From assembly GCA_002067265.1 (NCBI GenBank), contig MVQW01000201.1, positions 1 through 8,238 on the forward strand: DNA of 8,238 nucleotides. Reading direction: 5' to 3'. This document shows, one piece after another, positions 1 to 4,798 of this stretch. Below the pieces are notes generated by a model. It was not told where the DNA came from. It worked only from the letters and a program-made list of their open reading frames with translations, and did no database searches. The position numbers were made by a program, and so were the translations under genes. The number at the start of each line of letters is the position of its first letter. The first letter of the stretch is position 1. This stretch comes from Methanomethylovorans sp. PtaU1.Bin073. Lineage in GTDB: Archaea > Halobacteriota > Methanosarcinia > Methanosarcinales > Methanosarcinaceae.

Positions 1-75
1 GTCTAGTGGTAGGGCGCAAGCCTGGAAAGCTTGTGGGGCTTCAGCCCCTCGGGAGTTCGAATCTCCCCCTCGGCG
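1..75 (+). tRNA. tRNA-Ser (anticodon GGA), 5' end cut off by the window
   Basis: The anticodon arm is CAAGC (17-21), loop CTGGAAA (22-28) and GCTTG (29-33), which places anticodon GGA at 24-26. A long variable arm (34-50, GGGGC/GCCCC stem) marks a class II tRNA, as expected for Ser. The T arm is GGGAG-TTCGAAT-CTCCC (51-67). The 3' acceptor strand CCTCGGC (68-74) is followed by discriminator G75, the usual serine discriminator. No CCA is encoded. The D-stem GTC (1-3) pairs with GGC (13-15, one G-T). The 5' acceptor strand and linker, about nine bases, lie left of the window. It decodes UCC and UCU codons. Confidence 0.95.
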
Positions 76-92
76 TTATATCCTAAGTTCGA

Positions 93-98
93 TTTTTT
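93..98 (+). terminator. Oligo-T terminator of tRNA-Ser
   Basis: A run of six T residues begins 18 bases after the tRNA 3' end. Archaeal RNA polymerase stops at oligo-T on the non-template strand, so this is the likely end of the tRNA precursor. No hairpin precedes it other than the tRNA itself. Confidence 0.55.
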
Positions 99-306
99 AT
101 TGCTGTTGCTTTGTTTGGATTGAATAATTTTAAAATATCTCTCTCTCCTGTGGACCCGGACTGCTCCTTGAAAGGCCGCAGGATAAACCTTGACATCACA
201 CCACCCCTGCAATCTATTCTCAACTAGATCAAAAAATAATTTCTGTCAACCTGATTCTAGGAAGTTTCAGAGTTTTGTTACGACTAGAATGGTCCTGATA
301 GAAAAG
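99..306. other. Non-coding gap between tRNA-Ser and the SnoaL/pirin operon
   Basis: No credible gene is visible here on either strand. Two features stand out. CCTGTGG (147-153) can pair with CCGCAGG (176-182), with one G-T, around a relatively GC-rich loop. ATTCTAG (254-260) and CTAGAAT (284-290) form a perfect 7-bp inverted repeat just upstream of the likely TATA box of the next gene. The second could be an operator, but nothing in the sequence names a regulator. Confidence 0.4.
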
Positions 307-314
307 TTTATATT
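307..314 (+). promoter_or_regulatory. TATA box (TTTATATT) of the SnoaL-pirin-CDGSH operon
   Basis: TTTATATT closely matches the methanogen TATA consensus and is preceded by a purine/A-rich stretch (GAAAAG, 301-306) that could be the factor B recognition element. Transcription would start about 25 bases downstream, near 335-340. That leaves a leader of roughly 85-90 bases before the chosen ATG at 424. Confidence 0.5.
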
Positions 315-423
315 CATCTGTAAATACCATTCTTCTTATTATTATCAGGTTTAATTTTTATTGAATGAAACAATTCAAAGATTTCATTCGTGTTATTTTA
401 CTGTGGAATCGGGGGTAATTAAA

Positions 424-858
424 ATGAGTGTGGAAGAAAACCTTAGACTTATGAAAACTTTGGATGATGCATGGAATTCCCAGGATTGGGATACATTCGA
501 GAAAAGGCATGCATATCATGTGGAAGTCTTCTGGCCCGGACAGCCGGAGCCGACCAAAGGACGGCCTTCACATAAAGAAGAAGCTATTGCATTCTTTAAG
601 ATATTTCCTGACAATCACGTTGGAAATGATCCATATAAAGTGCTCTTCGGTCAGGGTGAATGGACTTGTTCGGTAGCAGAATTCACCGGTACTTTCAAGG
701 GACCGATGACAGGCGCTGACGGAAAAGTAATACCTCCTACAGGTAAGAGCTTCAAGGTCGAGTTTTGCACTGTAGCTCACTGGATCAATGGGGAGATCGT
801 TGAAGAGAAGCTTTTCTATGATAAGATCGAGTTGATGAAACAGATCGGCCTTATGTAA
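424..858 (+). CDS. SnoaL-like / predicted ester cyclase family protein
   Basis: This is a 144-aa soluble protein with no signal peptide, the usual length for a one-domain SnoaL-like fold (NTF2-like alpha+beta barrel; predicted ester cyclase group, COG5485). An N-terminal helix (LRLMKTLDDAWNSQDWD, about residues 7-23) is followed by a HAYHVEVFWPGQ strand and then GEW and EFTGTFKGP strands. The end carries the FCTVAHWINGEIVEE strand typical of the family. Members include polyketide cyclases, but most archaeal ones have no known substrate, so the chemistry here is unknown. I chose ATG 424 because GGGGGT (411-416) lies seven bases upstream. A TTG at 361 would add 21 poorly protein-like residues. 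It is the first gene of a tight operon, 45 bases before the pirin gene, so a shared role with the redox-linked downstream genes is plausible. Confidence 0.8.
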   Translation: MSVEENLRLMKTLDDAWNSQDWDTFEKRHAYHVEVFWPGQPEPTKGRPSHKEEAIAFFKIFPDNHVGNDPYKVLFGQGEWTCSVAEFTGTFKGPMTGADGKVIPPTGKSFKVEFCTVAHWINGEIVEEKLFYDKIELMKQIGLM

Positions 859-894
859 ATATAGATTGCGACTTATAGATCACTTTACTGAAAA

Positions 895-898
895 GGAG
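895..898 (+). promoter_or_regulatory. Ribosome binding site of the pirin gene
   Basis: GGAG lies five bases before ATG 904, in a purine-rich stretch. It fixes the pirin start and supports independent translation within the shared transcript. Confidence 0.6.
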
Positions 899-903
899 AG
901 AGA

Positions 904-1824
904 ATGATCGAGATCAGAAAGATTACCAGGGTCCTGAAGAGCAAACCCACGATAGAGGGAGCGGGAGTACACCTCAAGAGAGCGTTTGGTTTCAGCCAGG
1001 TTCCTACATTCGATCCATTTCTGATGTTGGACGATTTCCGGTCCGATGATCCGGATCACTATCTTAAAGGATTTCCCTGGCATCCTCACCGAGGGATAGA
1101 GACTATCACCTATGTTCTGCGAGGTGATGTAGAACATGGCGATAGCATGGGGAATAAAGGAACCATATCCTCAGGCGACGTGCAGTGGATGACCGCCGGA
1201 AGTGGAATAATACATCAGGAGATGCCAAAAGGAGATGAGCATGGCTCAATGTATGGATTCCAGCTATGGGCTAATCTCCCCAGGTCCCATAAAATGATGG
1301 AACCGCGCTATAGGGATGTAAAAAGTGATCAAATTCCAGAAATATTGCTGGATAATCGCACAAAGATCAGGATCATTTGCGGAAAAGTGGGAAATGCGCA
1401 AGGACCTGTTAAAGATATAGTCATCGATCCCGAGTACCTTGATATAACCGTCCCGGCTGGATCTGAATTCACACATACGACCAAACGAGGGCATACCGTA
1501 TTTGCATATATCATCGAAGGTAAAGGTTATTTCTGTAAGGAGAGGATCCCCTTCTCCTATGAAACTGAAGGCCTCAACTATTTCGACATGAAAACAGATC
1601 CAGTCCTGAATAATGGTGATCTTGTCCTTTTTGCTGACGGTGATCAAGTTATGGTCTCAACCGAAGAAGATCCTGTCAGGTTCCTGCTCATATCCGGAAA
1701 GCCCATCGGTGAACCTATCGCCTGGTACGGTCCTGTCGTCATGAACACACGAGATGAGTTGCGTGTCGCATTTGAAGAGTACAACAATGGGACTTTCATC
1801 AAAAAACAAAAGAAAAAGGCATAA
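904..1824 (+). CDS. Pirin family protein (two-cupin metal-binding protein)
   Basis: This 306-aa protein has full pirin length and no signal peptide. The N-terminal cupin holds the four metal ligands in their usual places: H60 and H62 in the HPHRGIET motif, and H104 and E106 in SGIIHQEMP. They correspond to the His-His-His-Glu iron site of human pirin. The FDPFLMLDDF segment before them (about 36-45) is another family signature. The C-terminal pirin cupin spans roughly residues 175-290 (ITVPAGSEFTHTT onward, ending in GKPIGEPIAWYGPVVMNT), a well-conserved pirin end. Known family activities include quercetin dioxygenase and redox-sensing transcriptional cofactor; which applies in a methanogen is unknown. 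The gene sits between the SnoaL-like gene and a CDGSH Fe-S gene (38-base gap), and likely shares their transcript. The Lys-rich tail (KKQKKKA) is unremarkable. Confidence 0.93.
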   Translation: MIEIRKITRVLKSKPTIEGAGVHLKRAFGFSQVPTFDPFLMLDDFRSDDPDHYLKGFPWHPHRGIETITYVLRGDVEHGDSMGNKGTISSGDVQWMTAGSGIIHQEMPKGDEHGSMYGFQLWANLPRSHKMMEPRYRDVKSDQIPEILLDNRTKIRIICGKVGNAQGPVKDIVIDPEYLDITVPAGSEFTHTTKRGHTVFAYIIEGKGYFCKERIPFSYETEGLNYFDMKTDPVLNNGDLVLFADGDQVMVSTEEDPVRFLLISGKPIGEPIAWYGPVVMNTRDELRVAFEEYNNGTFIKKQKKKA

Positions 1825-1862
1825 TTCAGCACTCCCAACCTCATAATGGAGAATAACACGTT

Positions 1863-2564
1863 ATGACAGAAGAAGTTAAAGCCCCCTCTAAAAACCAAGA
1901 CATTTCTGAGAAGATTACAGTGAGTAGAAATGGTCCATATATCGTTACCGGTAAGATTCCCCTTACAACCATGGAGATATGTGATGATGATCAGGGTTAC
2001 TGCCAGACCTGGCGTGAAGTGAATAGGTATCCATTGAAGGATAAGTATGCTCTATGTCGTTGCGGAGGATCAAAGAACAAACCCTTCTGTGACGGTGCTC
2101 ACGCAAAAATTCACTTTGATGGAACAGAGGCAGGAGATTACGAGCTCTTTGATAAAACAACAGAAATGATACAAGGTCCTGCTTTGACACTGGCTGATAA
2201 AAAACATCTCTGTGCCCATGCTAGATTTTGCCTTCGAGCCGGTGGGATCAGAAGCTTAGTAGCCAAATCAGATGGTCCAGAAGCTAGGAATAATGCCATA
2301 GAGGAAGTATATAACTGTCCAGCAGGTCGTTTGGTGATAACTGACAACGAAAGTGAGAAGGTGCTGGAACCTGAACTTGAGAGATCTATCGTAGTTATTG
2401 AGTATCCTCCAAGGAGTGAGCATGGTCCTCTGTGGGTACGCGGGGGTATAGCCATCGAATCCGCTGATGGCAAACTGTACGAGATCCGAAACCGTGTTAC
2501 TCTCTGTGGATGTGGGAAGTCAAAGAATAAACCCTTCTGCAATGGCAGCCATGTTGAAGAATAA
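1863..2564 (+). CDS. Two-CDGSH iron-sulfur protein with a central divergent ferredoxin-like domain
   Basis: This 233-aa cytoplasmic protein has two CDGSH motifs that each bind a 2Fe-2S cluster through three Cys and one His. The first has C65, C67, C76 and H80 (CRCG...PFCDGAH). The second has C215, C217, C226 and H230 (CGCG...PFCNGSH) with Asn in place of the usual Asp at 227. Between them lies a region with C117, C123 and C152 (LCAHARFC...NCPAGRL), matching the divergent 4Fe-4S mono-cluster domain (Fer4_19-like) found in this arrangement in other prokaryotes. The WVRGGI and YEIRNRVTLC segments are family-typical. Two further cysteines, C40 and C47, sit in the N-terminal strand region. CDGSH proteins move electrons or clusters and are linked to iron and oxidant balance; the partner here is unknown. 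GGAG (1848-1851) lies 11 bases before ATG 1863. It is the last gene of the operon. Confidence 0.92.
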   Translation: MTEEVKAPSKNQDISEKITVSRNGPYIVTGKIPLTTMEICDDDQGYCQTWREVNRYPLKDKYALCRCGGSKNKPFCDGAHAKIHFDGTEAGDYELFDKTTEMIQGPALTLADKKHLCAHARFCLRAGGIRSLVAKSDGPEARNNAIEEVYNCPAGRLVITDNESEKVLEPELERSIVVIEYPPRSEHGPLWVRGGIAIESADGKLYEIRNRVTLCGCGKSKNKPFCNGSHVEE

Positions 2565-2653
2565 GTTGTATATGCCTTTCAGAAATGAGTTAGTAGTTCT
2601 ACATCTTGTTGCAGAAAGTATCCTTACCTTGGAACATGTTGGCAAAAAACCAG

Positions 2654-2672
2654 ATTATACAATAAATTTATC
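2654..2672 (+). promoter_or_regulatory. Candidate promoter of the cupredoxin lipoprotein gene
   Basis: This AT-rich stretch (ATTATACAATAAATTTATC) lies about 50-65 bases before ATG 2720. A start near 2690 would leave a short leader containing the strong SD at 2708-2714. A second TATA-like sequence (CTAAATATA, 2682-2690) lies closer but would place the start inside the SD. The exact box is uncertain. Confidence 0.3.
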
Positions 2673-2707
2673 TTTCTCACCCTAAATATAGTACTTAGCA
2701 TAAAAAC

Positions 2708-2714
2708 AGGGGGT
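2708..2714 (+). promoter_or_regulatory. Ribosome binding site of the cupredoxin gene
   Basis: AGGGGGT lies five bases before ATG 2720. It is a strong SD and supports this start, which is also the one that gives a clean lipoprotein signal peptide. Confidence 0.6.
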
Positions 2715-2719
2715 TAATT

Positions 2720-3103
2720 ATGAAAAGAGAATTGATTCTGTTTGTACTTCTGGTCAGCGCATTTCTGGCTATCGGGTGCACCGAGAAACAGCCCATGGCT
2801 TCGATAAATGAAACTACTGTCTCTCCAGTGAACGAGACCCCGGCCACAGCAACGGGTGGCAAGACTGTCGATGTGTCCATACAGAACTTTGCTTTTGAAC
2901 CAAATTCAGTAAAGATCTCTGTCGGGGATACCATAAAGTGGACAAATCTCGATTCAGCACCACATACTATAAAAGGTACGGAATTCGCATCCGGCTCACT
3001 CAAAAAGGACGATTCTTTCAGTTATATATTTACCAAGCCTGGAACATATGATTATGAATGCTCGATCCATCCTTCAATGAAAGGAGTTGTCATAGTGGAA
3101 TAA
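2720..3103 (+). CDS. Blue-copper (plastocyanin/amicyanin-like cupredoxin) lipoprotein
   Basis: This is a 127-aa exported small copper protein. It begins with a lipoprotein signal peptide: basic MKRE, a hydrophobic stretch, then a lipobox LAIGC with the lipidated Cys at 20. A Thr/Ser/Pro-rich linker (about 21-48) holds two N-x-T sequons (N30, N38). The cupredoxin domain (about 49-127) has all four type 1 copper ligands: H82 in SAPHTI, then C114, H117 and M120 in YECSIHPSMKG. The short C-x2-H-x2-M spacing is that of amicyanin/plastocyanin-type proteins. It should act on the outer face of the membrane as a one-electron carrier. No partner oxidase or reductase is visible here, so the electron donor and acceptor are unknown. 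It lies 155 bases after the CDGSH gene, so it probably has its own promoter, though the redox theme is shared. Confidence 0.93.
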   Translation: MKRELILFVLLVSAFLAIGCTEKQPMASINETTVSPVNETPATATGGKTVDVSIQNFAFEPNSVKISVGDTIKWTNLDSAPHTIKGTEFASGSLKKDDSFSYIFTKPGTYDYECSIHPSMKGVVIVE

Positions 3104-3133
3104 TCGTTTACAGGTATCCGCAATCTGGATCTG

Positions 3134-3156
3134 CTTCATTTTCTTCTTTTTCTTTA
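3134..3156 (+). terminator. T-rich terminator after the cupredoxin gene
   Basis: A pyrimidine stretch with several T3-T5 runs (TTTTC, TTTTTC) begins about 30 bases after the stop codon and has no hairpin. This is the usual form of intrinsic termination in methanogens. Confidence 0.45.
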
Positions 3157-3195
3157 TCACCTAACCACATCTTTTAGTCCATTATAACAGGCAAA

Positions 3196-3211
3196 TCTCA
3201 TAATAATGAGA
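3196..3211. repeat. Palindrome TCTCAT-AATA-ATGAGA
   Basis: A 6-bp perfect inverted repeat with a 4-base spacer. It abuts the left arm of the larger inverted repeat at 3211-3252 and lies upstream of the small four-Cys gene. It is a possible regulator binding site. Confidence 0.4.
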
Positions 3212-3252
3212 ATAAGTATATCACACAGTGTAGAAATATTAATATACTTATT
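3211..3252. repeat. 11-bp perfect inverted repeat in the promoter of the four-Cys protein
   Basis: AATAAGTATAT (3211-3221) and ATATACTTATT (3242-3252) are exact reverse complements separated by 20 bases. The spacer contains a smaller palindrome (ACAC-A-GTGT). Each arm carries a TATA-like core, so either could be the promoter of the gene at 3360. If the right arm is used, the start would be near 3270, giving a leader of about 90 bases. A dyad overlapping a TATA box is the usual layout for an archaeal repressor site; the regulator is unknown. Confidence 0.5.
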
Positions 3253-3344
3253 TAGAGAAGGTATGTATCAGATCAATAGCAAGGTGACGGAACCACAAAG
3301 AGATCCAAAAGGTTGAAAGTGGATTCCTAGCCTGAAAAACAAAA

Positions 3345-3350
3345 GAGGAG
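3345..3350 (+). promoter_or_regulatory. Ribosome binding site of the four-Cys small protein
   Basis: GAGGAG lies nine bases before ATG 3360. It is the strongest evidence that this short reading frame is translated. Confidence 0.6.
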
Positions 3351-3359
3351 AAAAACAAT

Positions 3360-3497
3360 ATGGAGTTTGTAACTGTAACCTGTCAGCACTGTGGTAGCAA
3401 GATGTATGTCCAGAGCAAGTCAGTACGCAAGGAGATGTACTGCACTATCCACTGCCTGGAATCAGGCACCTCACAAAGATCTAAGCGTTCTTTATGA
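3360..3497 (+). CDS. Small four-cysteine (zinc-ribbon-like) protein, 45 aa
   Basis: ATG 3360, with SD GAGGAG at 3345-3350, opens a 45-codon frame ending at TGA 3495-3497. Cysteines occur as C8-x2-C11 (TCQHCGSK) and C28-x3-C32 (YCTIHCLES), with H10 and H31 close by. Two paired cysteine knuckles about 16 residues apart are the pattern of a zinc ribbon or treble-clef-like metal site. The rest is basic (KSVRK, SKRS tail) and has no membrane segment, so nucleic acid or protein binding is possible. I do not recognise a named family. It appears to be a single-gene unit: its own promoter region with an inverted repeat, a leader of about 90 bases, and a terminator hairpin that overlaps the last codons. 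The SD, cysteine pattern and terminator together make it a likely real gene. Confidence 0.68.
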   Translation: MEFVTVTCQHCGSKMYVQSKSVRKEMYCTIHCLESGTSQRSKRSL

Positions 3498-3519
3498 ACG
3501 CTCACACCTCATCTTTTTT
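3484..3519 (+). terminator. Terminator hairpin overlapping the stop codon of the four-Cys gene
   Basis: AGCGTTC (3484-3490) and GAACGCT (3496-3502) form a perfect 7-bp stem with a 5-base loop. A run of six T residues follows at 3514-3519. The TGA stop (3495-3497) lies inside the hairpin, so ribosomes finishing the gene would melt it. A stem plus T-run of this kind is unusual for archaea but well formed. Confidence 0.6.
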
Positions 3520-3620
3520 AGGACTTCTTTTAACTCGATTCTCTGGACAAATTGGGGAGTGGTCTTCAATTGAATAAGACATCTCACATTGAAGCGTCAT
3601 TTTTGCGAAAATATAATTGA

Positions 3621-3833
3621 TCAGCCGAATACGTCTTTTAGATCAGCGGTCAGAGTTTCATGTCATATTCCTTCAATCGGAATACCTTTTTTCATGCATT
3701 TTATTCTTTTCAAGTCGCAGGTCACTTTCTACAAAACATACTTTTTCAAGGTGCTTGTGGGGTATGGACAGTTCCTGCAACTCAATTTGAAACCAGCCTG
3801 CAATTGTTTCACTAAAGATTTAAATAACCTATA
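3621..3833 (-). pseudogene. Decayed small cysteine-rich gene with in-frame TAG and TGA
   Basis: One minus-strand frame reads like protein for about 64 codons from a possible GTG at 3812 (up to 71 from 3833) to TGA at 3621-3623. Two stops interrupt it: TAG at 3729-3731 and TGA at 3663-3665. Its pieces are LSCRNCPYPTSTLKKYVL, then KVTCDLKRIKCMKKGIPIEGI, then HETLTADLKDVFG. Four cysteines (C-x2-C, then TCD and IKC) suggest a small metal-binding protein. No frameshift is needed, so two point mutations would explain it (for example CAG to TAG, and TGG or CGA to TGA). No convincing SD or start is seen; the 5' end may be lost where the leaderless YdhG-like gene's promoter now lies. TAG can encode pyrrolysine in Methanosarcinales, but the later TGA would still stop translation. 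The call rests on how protein-like the frame looks; I do not recognise the family. Confidence 0.42.
3818..3826 (+). promoter_or_regulatory. TATA box of the DUF1801/YdhG-like gene, leaderless arrangement
   Basis: ATTTAAATA is centred about 26 bases before ATG 3848, so transcription should begin at or next to the start codon. No SD is visible upstream of the ATG, which fits a leaderless mRNA. Confidence 0.5.
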
Positions 3834-3847
3834 TCAATGCAAATATT

Positions 3848-4261
3848 ATGGAAAAAAATACTCCAAAAATGCAATTCAAAAACACGGATGAATATATCTC
3901 ATCATTTCCAGAAAATGTACAGAATATATTGAATAAACTAAGAGATATTATCAGAGAATCAGCGCCTGATGCAGAAGAAGCCATAAGTTATGGAATGCCA
4001 ACGTTCAAACTTAATGGTAACCTTGTGCATTTTGCGGCATACAAAAATCATATTGGTTTTTATCCTACTCCTTCAGGGATAACTGCCTTCGAAAAGGAAC
4101 TGTTTTCGTATAAGCAGTCAAAAGGGGCAGTCCAATTCCCAATTGATAAGCCGATCCCATTTGATATTGTAAAGCAAATAGTAGAGTTCAGAGTAAAAGA
4201 AAACAAAGCAAAAGCCGGAACTAAAAGAACATCAACTAAGGTCAAGTCAAACTACATTTAA
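3848..4261 (+). CDS. DUF1801 / YdhG-like protein (CyaY/YjbR-like fold)
   Basis: This 137-aa soluble protein belongs to the DUF1801/YdhG family. Its signatures are the N-terminal helical part (NTDEYISSFPENVQNILNKLRDII, about 12-35), the central EEAISYGMPTFKLNG motif (43-57), the VHFAAYKNHIGFYP strands (60-73), and the C-terminal SKGAVQFPIDKPIPFDIVKQIVEFR (91-115). The fold resembles CyaY/YjbR; some members are annotated as iron chaperones, others have no known function. After residue 118 there is a Lys/Thr-rich basic tail of about 20 residues. I chose ATG 3848 because the TATA box fits a leaderless start. M8 at 3869 is a possible alternative that keeps the whole domain. The gene stands alone, with no operon partners on its strand. 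Confidence 0.85.
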   Translation: MEKNTPKMQFKNTDEYISSFPENVQNILNKLRDIIRESAPDAEEAISYGMPTFKLNGNLVHFAAYKNHIGFYPTPSGITAFEKELFSYKQSKGAVQFPIDKPIPFDIVKQIVEFRVKENKAKAGTKRTSTKVKSNYI

Positions 4262-4376
4262 AAACCTCTATTCTCCAATTTATGAAGCTAAAATGCAGAG
4301 CTCAAAGAGTAAAAACCAAGAGATTCAATTAATAACCATTTAATAAGACCATAGCATTTTTACAGTAGGGCATGGT

Positions 4377-4398
4377 GCTATTTGTTGGCGCAAATAGC
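4377..4398. repeat. 8-bp perfect inverted repeat GCTATTTG / CAAATAGC
   Basis: The arms at 4377-4384 and 4391-4398 enclose the loop TTGGCG. It is part of the structured gap between the YdhG-like gene and the small membrane protein. Confidence 0.6.
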
Positions 4399-4470
4399 TT
4401 TATCAGTATTATCTATTATCCAGGTCTCGACAACCCGGGTAGTTTGCTCCGATCACGGACATGCCCCCCT

Positions 4471-4502
4471 CAATCTGTAAAACTCAAAGGTTTTATAGAT
4501 TG
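4471..4502. repeat. 13-bp hairpin CAATCTGTAAAAC / GTTTTATAGATTG
   Basis: The arms at 4471-4483 and 4490-4502 pair over 13 positions with a single G-U, around a six-base loop (TCAAAG). It is the strongest secondary structure in the gap and immediately follows a CCCCCCTC tract. It lacks a following T-run on the plus strand, so it is not an obvious terminator. Confidence 0.6.
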
Positions 4503-4602
4503 TTTGAGCGAAGTGAATCTAATAAAAAGCATAGCACTGTGCGTATGGCGTCCCCCCTCGGCGCTTAAATTTCTATTTTTGTTGCCATTGTTTATTATCT
4601 AT

Positions 4603-4788
4603 ATGAAAGTGTTTTCTTCAATTTTTAACAATAAAAAGCTTTATATCTCATCACTTACCTTCCTTCTTCCGGTAGCTTCAATGGGCCTTGGAACACATGT
4701 AGAATTGAAAACTTTTTTATTGCTCACTGTTGCTTACCTGATGGTATGCATCCTCATTGAGGGGATCATGGATCTGCTCTATGTTTGA
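4603..4788 (+). CDS. Small two-helix membrane protein, 61 aa, unknown function
   Basis: From ATG 4603 the frame encodes MKVFSSIFNNKK, then a hydrophobic segment (about residues 13-31, LYISSLTFLLPVASMG), a short polar link (THVELK), and a second hydrophobic segment (about 37-57, TFLLLTVAYLMVCILIEG). It ends in MDLLYV. This predicts two membrane helices with a basic N-terminus on the cytoplasmic side. The same frame is open back to ATG 4372, and a start further upstream cannot be excluded, but the added residues overlap the hairpin-rich region and look non-coding. No SD is seen; TTAAATTT (4565-4572) could be a TATA box giving a very short leader. It converges with the NudC gene, the two stops being ten bases apart. 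I do not recognise a family. Confidence 0.45.
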   Translation: MKVFSSIFNNKKLYISSLTFLLPVASMGLGTHVELKTFLLLTVAYLMVCILIEGIMDLLYV

Positions 4789-4798
4789 TCTTAATTGA

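Larger units (their letters stand above)
4262..4602. other. Hairpin-rich region without a convincing gene
   Basis: An open plus frame crosses this stretch from ATG 4372, but it has no SD, reads unlike a protein before about 4560, and coincides with several strong inverted repeats. These are GCTATTTG/CAAATAGC (4377-4398), TCCG/CGGA (4448-4459), the 13-bp hairpin at 4471-4502, and a weaker one around 4530-4547. Two copies of CCCCCCTC occur at 4464-4471 and 4552-4559. The second copy runs into an 11-base match to the 3' end of tRNA-Ser (4553-4563). The structure would suit an untranslated RNA or the remains of an inserted element; neither is shown. Confidence 0.4.

Noticed and set aside
3..212. 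69-aa minus-strand reading frame containing GEIRTPEGLKPHKL
   Set aside because: It is largely the antisense of tRNA-Ser, a well-known source of false proteins, and has no SD.
361..423. N-terminal extension of the SnoaL-like protein from a TTG
   Set aside because: The 21 added residues do not look like part of the fold, and ATG 424 has an SD.
3263..3316. 17-codon frame in the leader of the four-Cys gene (possible uORF)
   Set aside because: The SD-like GAAGGT touches the ATG with no spacing, and the likely transcription start is at or after it. Worth recalling only if the upstream TATA arm is used.
3589..3891. 100-aa plus-strand reading frame
   Set aside because: It starts with TTG without an SD, runs into the DUF1801 gene in another frame, and lies opposite the better minus-strand frame.
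4409..4462. 17-aa minus-strand frame after a GAGGGGGG tract
   Set aside because: The SD-like tract leaves only one base before the ATG, and the frame is very short.
4539..4563. Group II intron-like 5' end (GTGCG)
   Set aside because: Only the five-base start motif is present; there is no domain V hairpin and no reverse transcriptase.
4372..4602. Longer N-terminus of the small membrane protein
   Set aside because: The frame is open but crosses several strong hairpins, has no SD, and does not read like a protein.
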